A DNA stretch of 64,000 bases. It comes from SIG480 sp045546975 (GTDB lineage Bacteria; Bacillota; Clostridia; Oscillospirales; JAAYXM01). The position numbers and the translations under genes are program-made. This document shows positions 41,383-50,054 of the stretch, piece after piece. The DNA is taken from assembly GCA_045546975.1 (NCBI GenBank), contig JAZQDV010000013.1, positions 1 to 64,000 on the forward strand, written 5' to 3'. The notes beneath the pieces are model-generated. The model was not told the DNA's origin. It worked only from the letters and a program-made list of their open reading frames with translations, and ran no database searches. How positions within the stretch are numbered: the stretch's first letter is position 1; each line of letters opens with the position of its first letter.

Positions 41383-42762
41383 TTACTTTCCCATAATTGC
41401 ACGGTCAATTTCCTCTGCGGCAGTCTTACCTGCACCCATAGCGAGAATAACCGTAGCTGCACCTGTTACGGCGTCGCCGCCCGCCCAGATCATATCGCGG
41501 CTGGTCTTACCGACCTCGTCTGCACAGATACCGCCCCAACGCTCGGTTTCAAGACCCTCTGTTGAGGATGCGATGAGCGGGTTAGGGGATGTACCGATAG
41601 CCATAATTACACAATCGCACACGATGTCGTGCTCACTGCCCTCGATAACTATCGGACGTGCGCGGCCTGACTCGTCAGGCTCGGACAGCTTCATCTTCTG
41701 GCAGGTGATAGCGGAAACTCTTCCGTCTTCACCCTTTATCTCAATTGGAGATGTGAGGAATTCAAACTTGATTCCCTCTTCAAGCGCATGCTCGACCTCC
41801 TCGCGACGTGCAGGGAGCTCTTTTTCCGTTCTTCTGTAAACAAGAGTTACGTCAGCACCTGTTCTCTTTGCAGAACGCGCCGCATCCATAGCAACGTTTC
41901 CGCCGCCAACGACGACAACGTGTTTTGCGTGAATAAGCGGTGTTTTTGAATCAGGCTTGTATGCGCCCATAAGATTTATGCGTGTTAAGAACTCATTTGC
42001 GGAATATACGCAGTTTAAGTTCTCGCCCGGAATCTTCATAAACTTCGGAAGTCCTGCGCCTGAGCCGATAAAGATTGCCTCAAAGCCCTCTTCAAAGAGG
42101 TCATCAACCATCATAGTCTTACCGATAATCATATTTGTTCGGATTGTTACACCGAGAGCACGAAGTGACTCGATTTCGCTGTTGACAACGCTTATCGGGA
42201 GACGGAACTCGGGAATACCGTAGCTTAAAACTCCGCCCGCGACGTGAAGAGCCTCAAAAATCGTTACCTCATAGCCGCGCGAAGCAAGAATACCTGCACA
42301 TGCAAGACCTGACGGACCTGCTCCGATAACTGCGACCTTGTGGCCGTTGCTTTCGGGCTTTTGCTGTTTTTCTTTTGCGTTTTTAAGGTGGTAGTCAGCA
42401 ACAAAACGCTCAAGACGTCCGATTGCAACAGGCTCTCCCTTAATTCCGCGAACGCACTTTGACTCGCACTGTGTCTCCTGCGGACAAACGCGGCCGCAGA
42501 CTGCAGGGAGTGAGTTTGTCTCTGTGATGACGCGATATGCGCCTTCAAAATCGCCCTCGGCAATGCGCGCTATAAACTCGGGAATCTTGACACCTACAGG
42601 ACATCCCGCAACGCAAGGGCGCGTCTTACAGTTAAGGCAACGCTTTGCCTCGTCGATAGCCTGCTCCTCTGTATAACCGAGCGCGACCTCATTAAAGTTT
42701 TTATTTCTTACCTCGGGCTTCTGCTCGGGCATTTTGTTCTTTACAAGTGACATATTAGGCAT
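41383..42762 (-). CDS. nfnB: NADP-binding large subunit of NADH-dependent ferredoxin:NADP oxidoreductase
   Basis: 459 residues, related to the glutamate synthase small subunit. N-terminal region with eight-Cys [4Fe-4S] motifs (RCLNCKTRPCVAGCPV, GRVCPQETQCESKC), FAD motif GAGPSGLACAGILASRG, and NADP motif VVGGGNVAMDAARSAKR. With NfnA it bifurcates electrons from two NADPH to ferredoxin and NAD. AAGGAGG lies at the end of nfnA and the ATG 2 bp after its stop. Without NfnA it could have been a GltD-like protein; the partner settles it. Confidence 0.92.
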   Translation of the reverse strand: MPNMSLVKNKMPEQKPEVRNKNFNEVALGYTEEQAIDEAKRCLNCKTRPCVAGCPVGVKIPEFIARIAEGDFEGAYRVITETNSLPAVCGRVCPQETQCESKCVRGIKGEPVAIGRLERFVADYHLKNAKEKQQKPESNGHKVAVIGAGPSGLACAGILASRGYEVTIFEALHVAGGVLSYGIPEFRLPISVVNSEIESLRALGVTIRTNMIIGKTMMVDDLFEEGFEAIFIGSGAGLPKFMKIPGENLNCVYSANEFLTRINLMGAYKPDSKTPLIHAKHVVVVGGGNVAMDAARSAKRTGADVTLVYRRTEKELPARREEVEHALEEGIKFEFLTSPIEIKGEDGRVSAITCQKMKLSEPDESGRARPIVIEGSEHDIVCDCVIMAIGTSPNPLIASSTEGLETERWGGICADEVGKTSRDMIWAGGDAVTGAATVILAMGAGKTAAEEIDRAIMGK

Positions 42763-42764
42763 AA

Positions 42765-43607
42765 CTACTCAACCTCCTTTTTGAAGAGGTTACAAGTCTC
42801 CTCGCGTGAATGCTCCTCGAAATCACGGTACATCCTTGAACGGCGGATGGCCTCGTCGAAATCAACGAGATGACCGTCAAACTCAGGACCGTCAACGCAG
42901 GCAAACTTCGTCTCTCCGCCAACGGTGAGACGGCAGCAGCCGCACATTCCCGTACCGTCAATCATTATCGGGTTCATGCTTACTATTGTCTTCACTCCGT
43001 ACTTCTTTGTAAGAAGTGAAACGAACTTCATCATCGGAAGCGGACCTATTGCGATTACCTCGTCGTACTTCTTTCCGCTCTGAATAAGGCGTTCGAGAGC
43101 CTCGGTTACAAGACCGTGCTCTCCGTAGGTACCGTCGTCCGTCATAAGATACAGCTCCGAGCTTGATTTGCGGAACTCGTCCTCCAATATAACAAGGTCA
43201 CGCGTGCGGAAGCCGATGATTGCATCGACGTGTGTACCCTGGGAAAATAGCTTCTTTGCAACAGGGTATGCAATCGCAGAACCTACACCGCCGCCGACAA
43301 CGGCAACTGTAGAAAGCCCCTCTGTCTCAGTCGGACGACCGAGCGGTCCCGCGAAATCTGCAATGGAATCGCCCACATTAAGATGACGGAGGGTCTCTGT
43401 TGCTGCTCCGACTATCTGGAATATTATAGTTACAGTTCCGCGCTCGCGGTCGTAATCTGCAACAGTGAGAGGAATTCTCTCGCCATCGTCAGATGCACGA
43501 AGAATGACAAACTGTCCCGCCTGCGCTCTGCGGCTCACTTCGGGTGCAAGAATTTCCATCCTTACGACTGTGAGGTTGAGTTGTTCTTTTTTTACTATTT
43601 CATACAT
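42765..43607 (-). CDS. nfnA: FAD/[2Fe-2S] small subunit of NADH-dependent ferredoxin:NADP oxidoreductase
   Basis: 280 residues of the dihydroorotate-dehydrogenase electron-transfer (PyrK/HydG-like) type. FAD-binding part RIPLTVADYDRERG, NAD-binding part VAVVGGGVGSAIAYPVAK, and a C-terminal [2Fe-2S] cysteine set (GMCGCCRLTVGGETKFACVDGPEFDGH). The ATG at 43607 has GAGGTG 6 bases upstream; a GTG at 43616 is part of that site. Cytosolic, acting with NfnB in redox balancing of a fermenting anaerobe. Confidence 0.92.
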   Translation of the reverse strand: MYEIVKKEQLNLTVVRMEILAPEVSRRAQAGQFVILRASDDGERIPLTVADYDRERGTVTIIFQIVGAATETLRHLNVGDSIADFAGPLGRPTETEGLSTVAVVGGGVGSAIAYPVAKKLFSQGTHVDAIIGFRTRDLVILEDEFRKSSSELYLMTDDGTYGEHGLVTEALERLIQSGKKYDEVIAIGPLPMMKFVSLLTKKYGVKTIVSMNPIMIDGTGMCGCCRLTVGGETKFACVDGPEFDGHLVDFDEAIRRSRMYRDFEEHSREETCNLFKKEVE

Positions 43608-43696
43608 TTTTATCACCTCATCGATTCATATGTTAGCACACATTTGCCCTTTTTTCAACGGATATTGTTAAAAATAAAATTTTTTTTCATTTTGTA

Positions 43697-43725
43697 TTTA
43701 CGAAAAAAGAAAAAGACTGTATAAT
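43697..43725 (+). promoter_or_regulatory. Promoter of the dnaD-like operon
   Basis: TTTACG (43697-43702), 17-bp spacer, TATAAT (43720-43725). It lies in the divergent gap between nfnA and the dnaD-like gene. Confidence 0.7.
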
Positions 43726-43763
43726 GATATTGTATTGTTTATTTTTGTGGGGTAAATAGGAAA

Positions 43764-44693
43764 ATGGCTGTTTTCAAAGTTGACCTTGCCGTATCGCGCG
43801 ATGTCACCGTTCCCGCTCACGCGGCGAACCTTCTTATGGACTCGGGCGACGGTTTCGCAACGCTTCTCTACATATATATATTATCACATTCCGGCGAGCT
43901 TGACATCTCGGCGGCGGCAGCGCGTCTCAAAACGAGTGAGGACGAGGTATTAAGAGGTTTTGATAAGCTTAAATGCTATGGGCTTGTCGGTGGTGACAGT
44001 GCTCCCTCCGTCCCCGAACGCTCTGACGAGATTCCCGAGTACTCCCGCTCGGATGTGGCAGAGTATCTCGGCTCTGACCCCGAATTTAAGTTCCTTGCCC
44101 GATTCTGTGAGGAAAAGCTTGGGAAAATCCTTTCAAATGTCGACCTTCAGACGCTTCTCGGCATATACTCATGGCTCGGGCTCCCGGGAGATGTTATATG
44201 CCTGCTTATAACAAGCTGTGTTATGGAAACAAAAAAGAAATACGGAGAAGGGCGCAAACCCACTATGCGCACTATTGAAAAGACTGCAAAGGTCTGGGTG
44301 CGCGAGGGTATCCTTACAAGCGGACGAGCTGAGGAGTACTTGAAGGAACAGGAAAAGCTGGGGGGAGACAAACTCCACCTTGCCTCGCTTCTCGGTATCG
44401 AAAAGCGCACTCTCGCGCCGACAGAGGACCGCTACATTTCCGAGTGGCTCCGTCTGGAGCTTCCGGATGAGCTTATCCTCCTTGCATTTGATAAGACTGT
44501 GACAAACACAGGCTCGCTCAAGTGGGCGTATATGAATAAGATTGTTAAAAGCTTTCACGAGCTCGGATATAAATCGGCCGAGGATGTCCATCGTGGCGAG
44601 AAGAAACCTGCGCAGAGCACTCAGAACACTCTTGATACCGATGCGGCAAGTCGCCTTCGCGAGCTGAACCGCCGCAACAAGGAGAGGAGATAA
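43764..44693 (+). CDS. DnaD-domain replication-initiation protein
   Basis: 309 residues. The N-terminal winged-helix-like part (1-85, SGELDISAAAARLKTSEDEVLRGFDKL) is followed by two DnaD-type helical domains (about 105-190 and 210-290), each ending in a W-[VA]-x-x-x-like stretch (KVWVREGI; LKWAYMNKIVKSF). DnaD/DnaB proteins bind DNA and recruit the replicative helicase in Firmicutes. The DnaI/DnaC-like loader follows 6 bp later, which supports this role. Confidence 0.9.
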   Translation: MAVFKVDLAVSRDVTVPAHAANLLMDSGDGFATLLYIYILSHSGELDISAAAARLKTSEDEVLRGFDKLKCYGLVGGDSAPSVPERSDEIPEYSRSDVAEYLGSDPEFKFLARFCEEKLGKILSNVDLQTLLGIYSWLGLPGDVICLLITSCVMETKKKYGEGRKPTMRTIEKTAKVWVREGILTSGRAEEYLKEQEKLGGDKLHLASLLGIEKRTLAPTEDRYISEWLRLELPDELILLAFDKTVTNTGSLKWAYMNKIVKSFHELGYKSAEDVHRGEKKPAQSTQNTLDTDAASRLRELNRRNKERR

Positions 44694-44699
44694 AGCCTT

Positions 44700-45656
44700 A
44701 TGAACTATAACAAGGACATACTCGATTCGGTCTTGAAGGAGCTTGAGGCCGAGCGTATACGCCGCGAAGCGCAGACCGAAACGGAAAAGGCGCGCGTTTA
44801 CGCCATTCTTCCCCGCGTTGCAGAGCTTTCCGAGGAGCTCAGAGGCACAGCTTTTGATATTATCCGCGCTTCCTTTGGAAAAGGCACCGATTCAAAAAGT
44901 ATAATAGCCGCCGCAAAGGAAAAAAATATCCGTATGCGCCGTGAGCGCGATGAGCTTCTTGCAAAGAACAACATCCCGACTGATTTTGAAGAGGTTAAGT
45001 ATTCCTGCGAAATCTGTAATGACACGGGATTTTCCGGCGGTAGCCTTTGTTCGTGCATTTCCTCCCGCTACATGAAGGCGCTATCCCGTGAGATAAACCG
45101 CGACCTTCGCGTTGATGACTTTGATTTTTCGCGTTTTGACATAAACCTCTATCCCGAAAGCGGCAACCCCTCCCCCCGTGCACAGATGCGCGAGGTGTTT
45201 GAGTTCTGCAAAAACTATGCCTCGGATTTTTCGGAAAAGGCACCGAGCCTTTTTATGAACGGCGGAAGCGGTCTCGGAAAGACCTTCCTTGCCTCCTGCA
45301 TTGCAAAGGAGGTTTCAAAGAAAAACTTCTCTGTCATATTTGACTCTGCGTTTTCAATCCTCGGAAAAATCGAGGATGTGAAGTTTTCAAGAAGCGATGA
45401 GGATATAAGCGTCTACAAGCTTTGCGACCTTCTCATTATTGACGATATCGGTGGAGAAATGCCGTCCCCCTTTGCAAGTGCTGCTCTGCTCGACCTCATA
45501 AATCACCGTATGCGCGAGGGAAAACCCATTATTGCCATTTCAACGCTTTCTTCAACAGAACTTCTGAGAAGATACGGTGCGCAGACAGTCTCACGCCTTG
45601 AAGGAGGCGCAATTAAGCTTCAGTTTATAGGCGAGGATATCCGCTTGATGTTCTAA
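44700..45656 (+). CDS. dnaI: DnaI/DnaC-like helicase-loader ATPase
   Basis: 318 residues. An N-terminal helical part with a zinc knuckle (CEICNDTGFSGGSLCSC, about 101-118) precedes an AAA+ domain: Walker A GGSGLGKTF (about 195), Walker B LLIIDDIGGEM, sensor AISTLSS and arginine-finger-region TVSRLEGG. Loads DnaB-type helicase on DNA. Paired with the DnaD-like gene; dacF starts 21 bp later. Confidence 0.9.
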   Translation: MNYNKDILDSVLKELEAERIRREAQTETEKARVYAILPRVAELSEELRGTAFDIIRASFGKGTDSKSIIAAAKEKNIRMRRERDELLAKNNIPTDFEEVKYSCEICNDTGFSGGSLCSCISSRYMKALSREINRDLRVDDFDFSRFDINLYPESGNPSPRAQMREVFEFCKNYASDFSEKAPSLFMNGGSGLGKTFLASCIAKEVSKKNFSVIFDSAFSILGKIEDVKFSRSDEDISVYKLCDLLIIDDIGGEMPSPFASAALLDLINHRMREGKPIIAISTLSSTELLRRYGAQTVSRLEGGAIKLQFIGEDIRLMF

Positions 45657-45677
45657 TACTTTTTGGGGAGAAATACA

Positions 45678-46898
45678 ATGCGTAAACTTTTGAGAATCAC
45701 GGCACTTACTTTCATTGCGTGCGTTCTGCTTATCTCTTCCGCTCTTTGCGCGCCCGCGCTGATTTCGGAATCAGCCGTGCTCATTGATGCGGATACGGGA
45801 CAAGTGCTCTATGACAAGGACATGCACGCAAAAAGATACCCTGCAAGCATCACGAAAATCGCAACCGTTATCTGCGGTCTCGAAAAGCTCGAGCTTTCAG
45901 ACCGGATAGTAATGTCTTATGATGCTGTTTTCTCGGTATCGCGCGATGCAAGTCATATTGCGCTCGATACCGATGAAGAGCTTACCGTTGAGGATGCGTC
46001 CTATGCCGCGCTTCTTATGTCGGCAAACGAAGCGTGCAACGGTATCGCCGAGCGCGCCTCGGGAAGCATCGACGCTTTTGTTGACGATATGAACGCACTT
46101 GCCGTACGTGCAGGTGCAAAAGGCACCCACTTTGCAAATGCAAACGGACTCCGGGATTCAAACCACTACACAACGGCTTACGATATGGCAATGATTTGCC
46201 GTTATGCTATCAAAAACGAAGAGTTCAGAAAAATTTTCGGCACATATAAATATACAATGGCACCCACAAACAAGCAGCCGGAGCAGAGGCTCTTTGTTAA
46301 TCAGCATGAGATGATAAGTGTCCCGGATATGCGTTATGAGGGTATCATCGGCGGAAAAGCAGGCTGGACGCAGGATGCACAGTACACGCTCGTAACCGCC
46401 GCCGAACGCGATGGCAGAACACTTATTGCAGTCGTTATGAAGAGTCCGCAGAACAACAACAAATACACCGACACAAAAGCGCTTCTCGACTACGGCTTTG
46501 AAAGCTTTGAGCTTCTGACAATAGAGAACTCTGACCTTCCGAAAGGTGACTATGCAATTGAAGCACCAATAACTCTCACGGTCCCCAACGGAACAGTGAA
46601 AAGTGACCTTTTCTTTGAGAGAGTTTCCGAACCCGACGGAGAGTATCTGCGCATATCGCTCAATGACGGAACCGAGCTTGGAACCTTCCAGTGCGAAAGC
46701 GAGATAAGCGCCGCAAACCTTCCCGCTGACGAAACCGAAGAACCCGAGAAGAAAAGAATCCATCCTATTTTGCTTTTAGGTCTTGTGCTTTTATCGATTA
46801 TAGGACTTTTTGCCCTGTTTATTCTCGGAATTATAATAAGAAAAGAAATCTACCGTGCACGGCGCCGCCGTCGCAGAAGAAGGAGAAATAGACAATGA
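45678..46898 (+). CDS. dacF: D-alanyl-D-alanine carboxypeptidase (DacF-type PBP, S11 family)
   Basis: 406-residue exported enzyme that trims peptidoglycan stem peptides. Signal peptide (1-25), catalytic SITK at 57-60, SxN (MSANEACN), and the third motif as Lys-Ala-Gly (GGKAGWT). A C-terminal membrane helix is followed by an unusually basic end: Arg-rich after KEIYRA, with nine or more consecutive Arg. GGGGAG precedes the ATG at 45678. The next gene overlaps by 4 bp. In Bacillus DacF is linked to sporulation; not testable here. Confidence 0.92.
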   Translation: MRKLLRITALTFIACVLLISSALCAPALISESAVLIDADTGQVLYDKDMHAKRYPASITKIATVICGLEKLELSDRIVMSYDAVFSVSRDASHIALDTDEELTVEDASYAALLMSANEACNGIAERASGSIDAFVDDMNALAVRAGAKGTHFANANGLRDSNHYTTAYDMAMICRYAIKNEEFRKIFGTYKYTMAPTNKQPEQRLFVNQHEMISVPDMRYEGIIGGKAGWTQDAQYTLVTAAERDGRTLIAVVMKSPQNNNKYTDTKALLDYGFESFELLTIENSDLPKGDYAIEAPITLTVPNGTVKSDLFFERVSEPDGEYLRISLNDGTELGTFQCESEISAANLPADETEEPEKKRIHPILLLGLVLLSIIGLFALFILGIIIRKEIYRARRRRRRRRRNRQ

Positions 46899-47902
46899 AA
46901 AAGACACTTTTGATTACACTTATACTCACAGCTTTGGTTTCGCTGCTTCTTTGCTCCTGCGGAGAAAAGCCCGAGATGGCAGGTGAGTTTATTCTCACGA
47001 GCGAAATGTCCGCGGAAAAGAAAGCGGCGGCAGATGAGGTGCTTTCGGCATTTATGCTCTCCTACGAGGAGGACAAACCCGCTGAGGCAATGAAGCTCCT
47101 TTCAGGCGATTTTACCGCAACGGAAGAAGAGATGACGAACTTCTTTGAAAGTATGAGGGCAACCTCAGAAAACCCGTTTGTTCTTATGTCTTCGTATTAT
47201 ATGACAAACCTTCCTTCAGTAAAGGACGGCATTCCGCACAAGGTAAAGAACAACGCAGAGGATGACGGATATATAGAAATTATCCCGACAACAAAAAACC
47301 ATTATCTTGCGATATACAAATCTGATGGCAAAAAAATAACAACAACGATGTCAATTCTTCTCGAAGAGAAAAATGGCAAATTTGAGATTTCCTGGATAAG
47401 CCCGGGAGAGCTTTCGTATGCAGGAAAAGACGCCCCTGCCCTCTTTGAAATCGCAAAAAAGCTTGAAGCGGAAGGAAAGACATTCCCGGCTTACATCTAC
47501 TCCTGTATGCTCGGAAACACTCTTCGACCCGGAAGCTACTACCACTACGGCAATGAAGCGGAAATGGATGAGCTTTGCTATCGCGTTTTCAGTGCAATTT
47601 CCGAGAAGTACAAGCTCCCGCTTGAGCTTTCCGGCACAAACAAATCTTTCCTTTATGTTGTAGGCCTTGAAAATAACCCGGATTACGGCGTAATTCCGCT
47701 TCTCTTAGTCAAAACAGATGTTGCGACGGATAACACCGCAGCGCTTCGTTCTGAGGCAAGAAAGGTCGTTTCAGCCATTGATGCGCTGTCAGGAAAGCTC
47801 AGCGATAGCTTTGATGCTGTTGAGCTTCATATAACCAACGACGATCCTTCCGATGAATCGAAAAACATTGACTACGAGACGGTTGTTCTTAAGATTAAAT
47901 AA
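46895..47902 (+). CDS. Hypothetical lipoprotein downstream of dacF
   Basis: 335-residue exported protein with signal peptide and lipobox (LLLCSC in the first 22 residues). The mature part has an alpha/beta pattern with no motif I recognise; segments such as YIYSCMLGNTLRPGSYYHYGNEAEMDELCYRVF suggest an extracytoplasmic binding or chaperone-like fold. It overlaps dacF by 4 bp (ATGA), so it is translationally coupled and probably also acts at the envelope. Confidence 0.8.
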   Translation: MKKTLLITLILTALVSLLLCSCGEKPEMAGEFILTSEMSAEKKAAADEVLSAFMLSYEEDKPAEAMKLLSGDFTATEEEMTNFFESMRATSENPFVLMSSYYMTNLPSVKDGIPHKVKNNAEDDGYIEIIPTTKNHYLAIYKSDGKKITTTMSILLEEKNGKFEISWISPGELSYAGKDAPALFEIAKKLEAEGKTFPAYIYSCMLGNTLRPGSYYHYGNEAEMDELCYRVFSAISEKYKLPLELSGTNKSFLYVVGLENNPDYGVIPLLLVKTDVATDNTAALRSEARKVVSAIDALSGKLSDSFDAVELHITNDDPSDESKNIDYETVVLKIK

Positions 47903-47986
47903 AAATTTTTTGTACGAATTTTTGTTGATATTATGCGGTTTTTTACAATTTTATTAAATTTTGTTGAAATTTTTTTAAAAAAAGAC

Positions 47987-48015
47987 TTGCATTTTATACG
48001 AAAGTATTATATACT
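47987..48015 (+). promoter_or_regulatory. Promoter of the 51-residue peptide gene
   Basis: TTGCAT (47987-47992), 17-bp spacer, TATACT (48010-48015). Upstream, 47903-47986 is AT-rich with no gene. Confidence 0.75.
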
Positions 48016-48054
48016 ATTTTTGCAAATATTTTTGGGAGAGGGAGTCTGTACATC

Positions 48055-48210
48055 ATGAGAAACTATACAGAACCAAAACTCGAAATCGTCACACTCGAAG
48101 TTTCTGACGTTATCACAGCCTCTGCTATCAACTTCGGCAATATGTTCGAAGAGACAATCGGTAGCAACGAGAACGGCGGCCATGCTTCAATGGCACAGTA
48201 CGAGATTTAG
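48055..48210 (+). CDS. 51-residue peptide, RiPP-precursor-like small protein
   Basis: An ATG at 48055 with GAGGGAG 10 bases upstream gives a 51-residue product starting MRNYTEPKLEIVTLEVSDVI, then TASAINFGNMFEE, a Gly/Asn-rich GSNENGGH and the end MAQYEI. The start (short charged stretch, Pro-x-Leu-Glu-x-x, then Asp-Val-Ile) is the pattern of many small clostridial peptides that look like leader regions of modified peptides. The C-terminal half has no Cys and few modifiable residues, and no modifying enzyme is nearby. Strong promoter and terminators show it is expressed as its own unit. Function unknown. Confidence 0.65.
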   Translation: MRNYTEPKLEIVTLEVSDVITASAINFGNMFEETIGSNENGGHASMAQYEI

Positions 48211-48279
48211 TCAGTACATCGTGACGATGCGATCGCCCCTTGCAAGGGTGACACATTGTGCATATTGAATCAGCAACCG

Positions 48280-48309
48280 AAAGAGGGTAACGTGCACATT
48301 ACCCTCTTT
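48280..48309 (+). terminator. First terminator after the 51-residue peptide gene
   Basis: 11-bp stem AAAGAGGGTAA/TTACCCTCTTT (48280-48290, 48299-48309). Confidence 0.8.
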
Positions 48310-48322
48310 TAAACGACACTTC

Positions 48323-48352
48323 ACGCACATAGCGAAAGCTATGTGCGTTTTT
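48323..48352 (+). terminator. Second terminator after the 51-residue peptide gene
   Basis: Perfect 11-bp stem ACGCACATAGC/GCTATGTGCGT (48323-48333, 48338-48348), GAAA loop, then T5. Confidence 0.88.
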
Positions 48353-48405
48353 GTTTATTCTTTTTAGTCTTCTGTTTTCAAGTGTTCCCTTGCATTTTTC
48401 AGAGT

Positions 48406-48445
48406 ACAAAAAGCACCTCTATGAGTAATCTCATAGAAGTGCTTT
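48406..48445 (-). terminator. Terminator of the uracil permease gene
   Basis: Stem AAAGCAC-CT-CTATGAG with CTCATAG-AA-GTGCTTT (48410-48425, 48430-48445), TAAT loop; followed on the minus strand by TTTTG. Confidence 0.82.
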
Positions 48446-48458
48446 GATTTGCTCTTTT

Positions 48459-49835
48459 TTACTGCTTTGCGCGACCCTTTGAAAGCATTGTGTTTGTGAG
48501 AATGCCAAGGATAAGAGCGCAAGCGATTGTTGTGATTGTAACTTTGCCGATAGCCATTGCCATACCGCCGATACCGGGGATAAGGATAGCTGCTACGGTA
48601 AAGAGGTTTGCATTGTCCTCAAGGTCAACCTTCTGAATCATCTTAAGACCGGAAACTGCGATGAAGCCGTAAAGTGTAATACATACACCGCCCATTACGC
48701 ATCCGGGAATGGAATCAACGAAAGCAACAAGCGGAGTTACAAATGAGATGAGGATACATCCGATAGCTGCAACGAGGATTGTTACTACTGAAGCGTTCTT
48801 TGTGATAGCAACGCAACCAACGCTTTCGCCGTATGTTGTGTTCGGGCAACCGCCGAAGAATGCGCCTACCATAGATCCGACACCGTCACCAAGAAGTGTT
48901 CTGTGGAGACCGGGCTTGTCAAGAAGGTCGCGCTCAATGATTGAAGAAAGGTTCTTGTGGTCTGCAATGTGCTCTGCAAAAACAACGAAAGCAACAGGAA
49001 CGTATGCAACGAAGAGAGTTGCGATATACTGTGCATCAAGCTCTGCAACACCGTCAAGAGCTTTGAGGAAGGTGAAGTCCGGAAGGCTTAAGAAAGTCTT
49101 GAGAGATACACCGCCGTCAGAAAGCATATAGCTTCCGAATACCGAGAAGTCGATTACCTTGAGAGCATCGATTCCGAAATAGTTTCCTGCAACAGTAAAG
49201 ATTGCTGCAACAACATAACCTGCAAGAATACCGATAATGAACGGGATAAGACGAGCCATCTTCTTGCCGTAAACGGAGCAGATGGTAACTACTGCAAATG
49301 TAACGAGGGCGCAGATGAGTGATGCCCAGATTCCTGTTGACATAATGAATGCACCGTTACCGTCCTGTGCGCCGTATGAGAACACGTCATTGATAGCTGC
49401 ACCTGCAAGTGAAAGACCGATGAGTGCAACTGTCGGACCGATAACAACAGGCGGCATGAGCTTGTTAATCCAGTTGACACCAACGAGCTTTATAACGATT
49501 GCAATTATGACATATACAAGACCTGCCATAGCTGCACCGATGATAAGGCCGAGGTATCCGAGAGCCATTGAAACACCGCCTGCAAAAGCCGCGAGCATCG
49601 GGCCGATGAAAGCAAACGATGAGCCAAGGAATACGGGGCTCTTAAACTTTGTGAAAAGAAGGTATACGATTGTACCGACACCTGCGCCAAACATAGCAGC
49701 AGCTGTTGACATTCCGTTTCCGACAATCATCGGAACCGCGATTGTTGCGGCCATAATTGCGAGCATCTGCTGAATAGCAAACACTATAAGCTGGCCGAAC
49801 TTGGGCTTTGATTCTACATCGAAAATCAATTTCAT
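48459..49835 (-). CDS. uraA: Uracil (uracil/xanthine family) permease
   Basis: 458-residue NCS2-family proton-linked nucleobase transporter with about 12-14 membrane helices. It has the family segments QQMLAIMAATIAVPMIV near the N-terminus, PVFLGSSFAFIGP, and GDGVGSMVGAFFGGCPNTTYGESVG, whose ANT-type start (CPNTTYGE) suits uracil rather than xanthine carriers. The ATG at 49835 follows GGAGGAG. Control by a PyrR-type leader upstream supports uracil as substrate. Confidence 0.93.
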   Translation of the reverse strand: MKLIFDVESKPKFGQLIVFAIQQMLAIMAATIAVPMIVGNGMSTAAAMFGAGVGTIVYLLFTKFKSPVFLGSSFAFIGPMLAAFAGGVSMALGYLGLIIGAAMAGLVYVIIAIVIKLVGVNWINKLMPPVVIGPTVALIGLSLAGAAINDVFSYGAQDGNGAFIMSTGIWASLICALVTFAVVTICSVYGKKMARLIPFIIGILAGYVVAAIFTVAGNYFGIDALKVIDFSVFGSYMLSDGGVSLKTFLSLPDFTFLKALDGVAELDAQYIATLFVAYVPVAFVVFAEHIADHKNLSSIIERDLLDKPGLHRTLLGDGVGSMVGAFFGGCPNTTYGESVGCVAITKNASVVTILVAAIGCILISFVTPLVAFVDSIPGCVMGGVCITLYGFIAVSGLKMIQKVDLEDNANLFTVAAILIPGIGGMAMAIGKVTITTIACALILGILTNTMLSKGRAKQ

Positions 49836-49864
49836 AGTTTTTACTCCTCCTGTTTTTTGACCGC

Positions 49865-49897
49865 AAAAAAGCACCCTGCCAATTTATGGCAAGGTGC
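49865..49897 (-). terminator. Attenuation terminator in the uraA leader
   Basis: Stem GCACCTTGCC with GGCAGGGTGC (arms 49897-49888, 49880-49871), then T6 on the minus strand, 29 bp before the uraA start codon. It lies inside the leader, so its formation must be conditional. Confidence 0.85.
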
Positions 49898-49921
49898 GCA
49901 AAGCTGACGCACTGAAGTCCC

Positions 49922-49953
49922 CCTTGCCGACATCGCCGTGCCGTTTTTAAAGG
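49922..49953 (-). promoter_or_regulatory. PyrR-type RNA-binding hairpin in the uraA leader
   Basis: The leader RNA has CCTTTAAAAACGGCACGG continuing CGATGTCGGCAAGG (49953-49922). The ends CCTT/AAGG pair, the stem CGGCA/TGTCG closes, and the loop carries the C-N-G-N-G-A core (CGGCGA) of PyrR binding loops. With the terminator at 49865-49897 this forms a pyrimidine-sensing attenuator. The match is to the loop core and layout, not to every PyrR consensus base. Confidence 0.6.
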
Positions 49954-49967
49954 TCATCTTTTCTTAT

Positions 49968-49996
49968 ATTATATTTCAAAGAGTGCTTTTTGTCAA
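49968..49996 (-). promoter_or_regulatory. Consensus promoter of uraA
   Basis: Perfect TTGACA (49996-49991), 17-bp spacer, perfect TATAAT (49973-49968). Confidence 0.9.
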
Positions 49997-50007
49997 GAAT
50001 ATTCGAC

Positions 50008-50042
50008 ATAAAATGCCACGACCTGAAGCTAGGTCGTGGCAT
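50008..50042 (-). terminator. Terminator of the zapA-mgsA operon
   Basis: Perfect 12-bp stem ATGCCACGACCT/AGGTCGTGGCAT (50013-50024, 50031-50042), followed on the minus strand by TTTATG. Confidence 0.85.
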
Positions 50043-50054
50043 CTCTTTTACATA

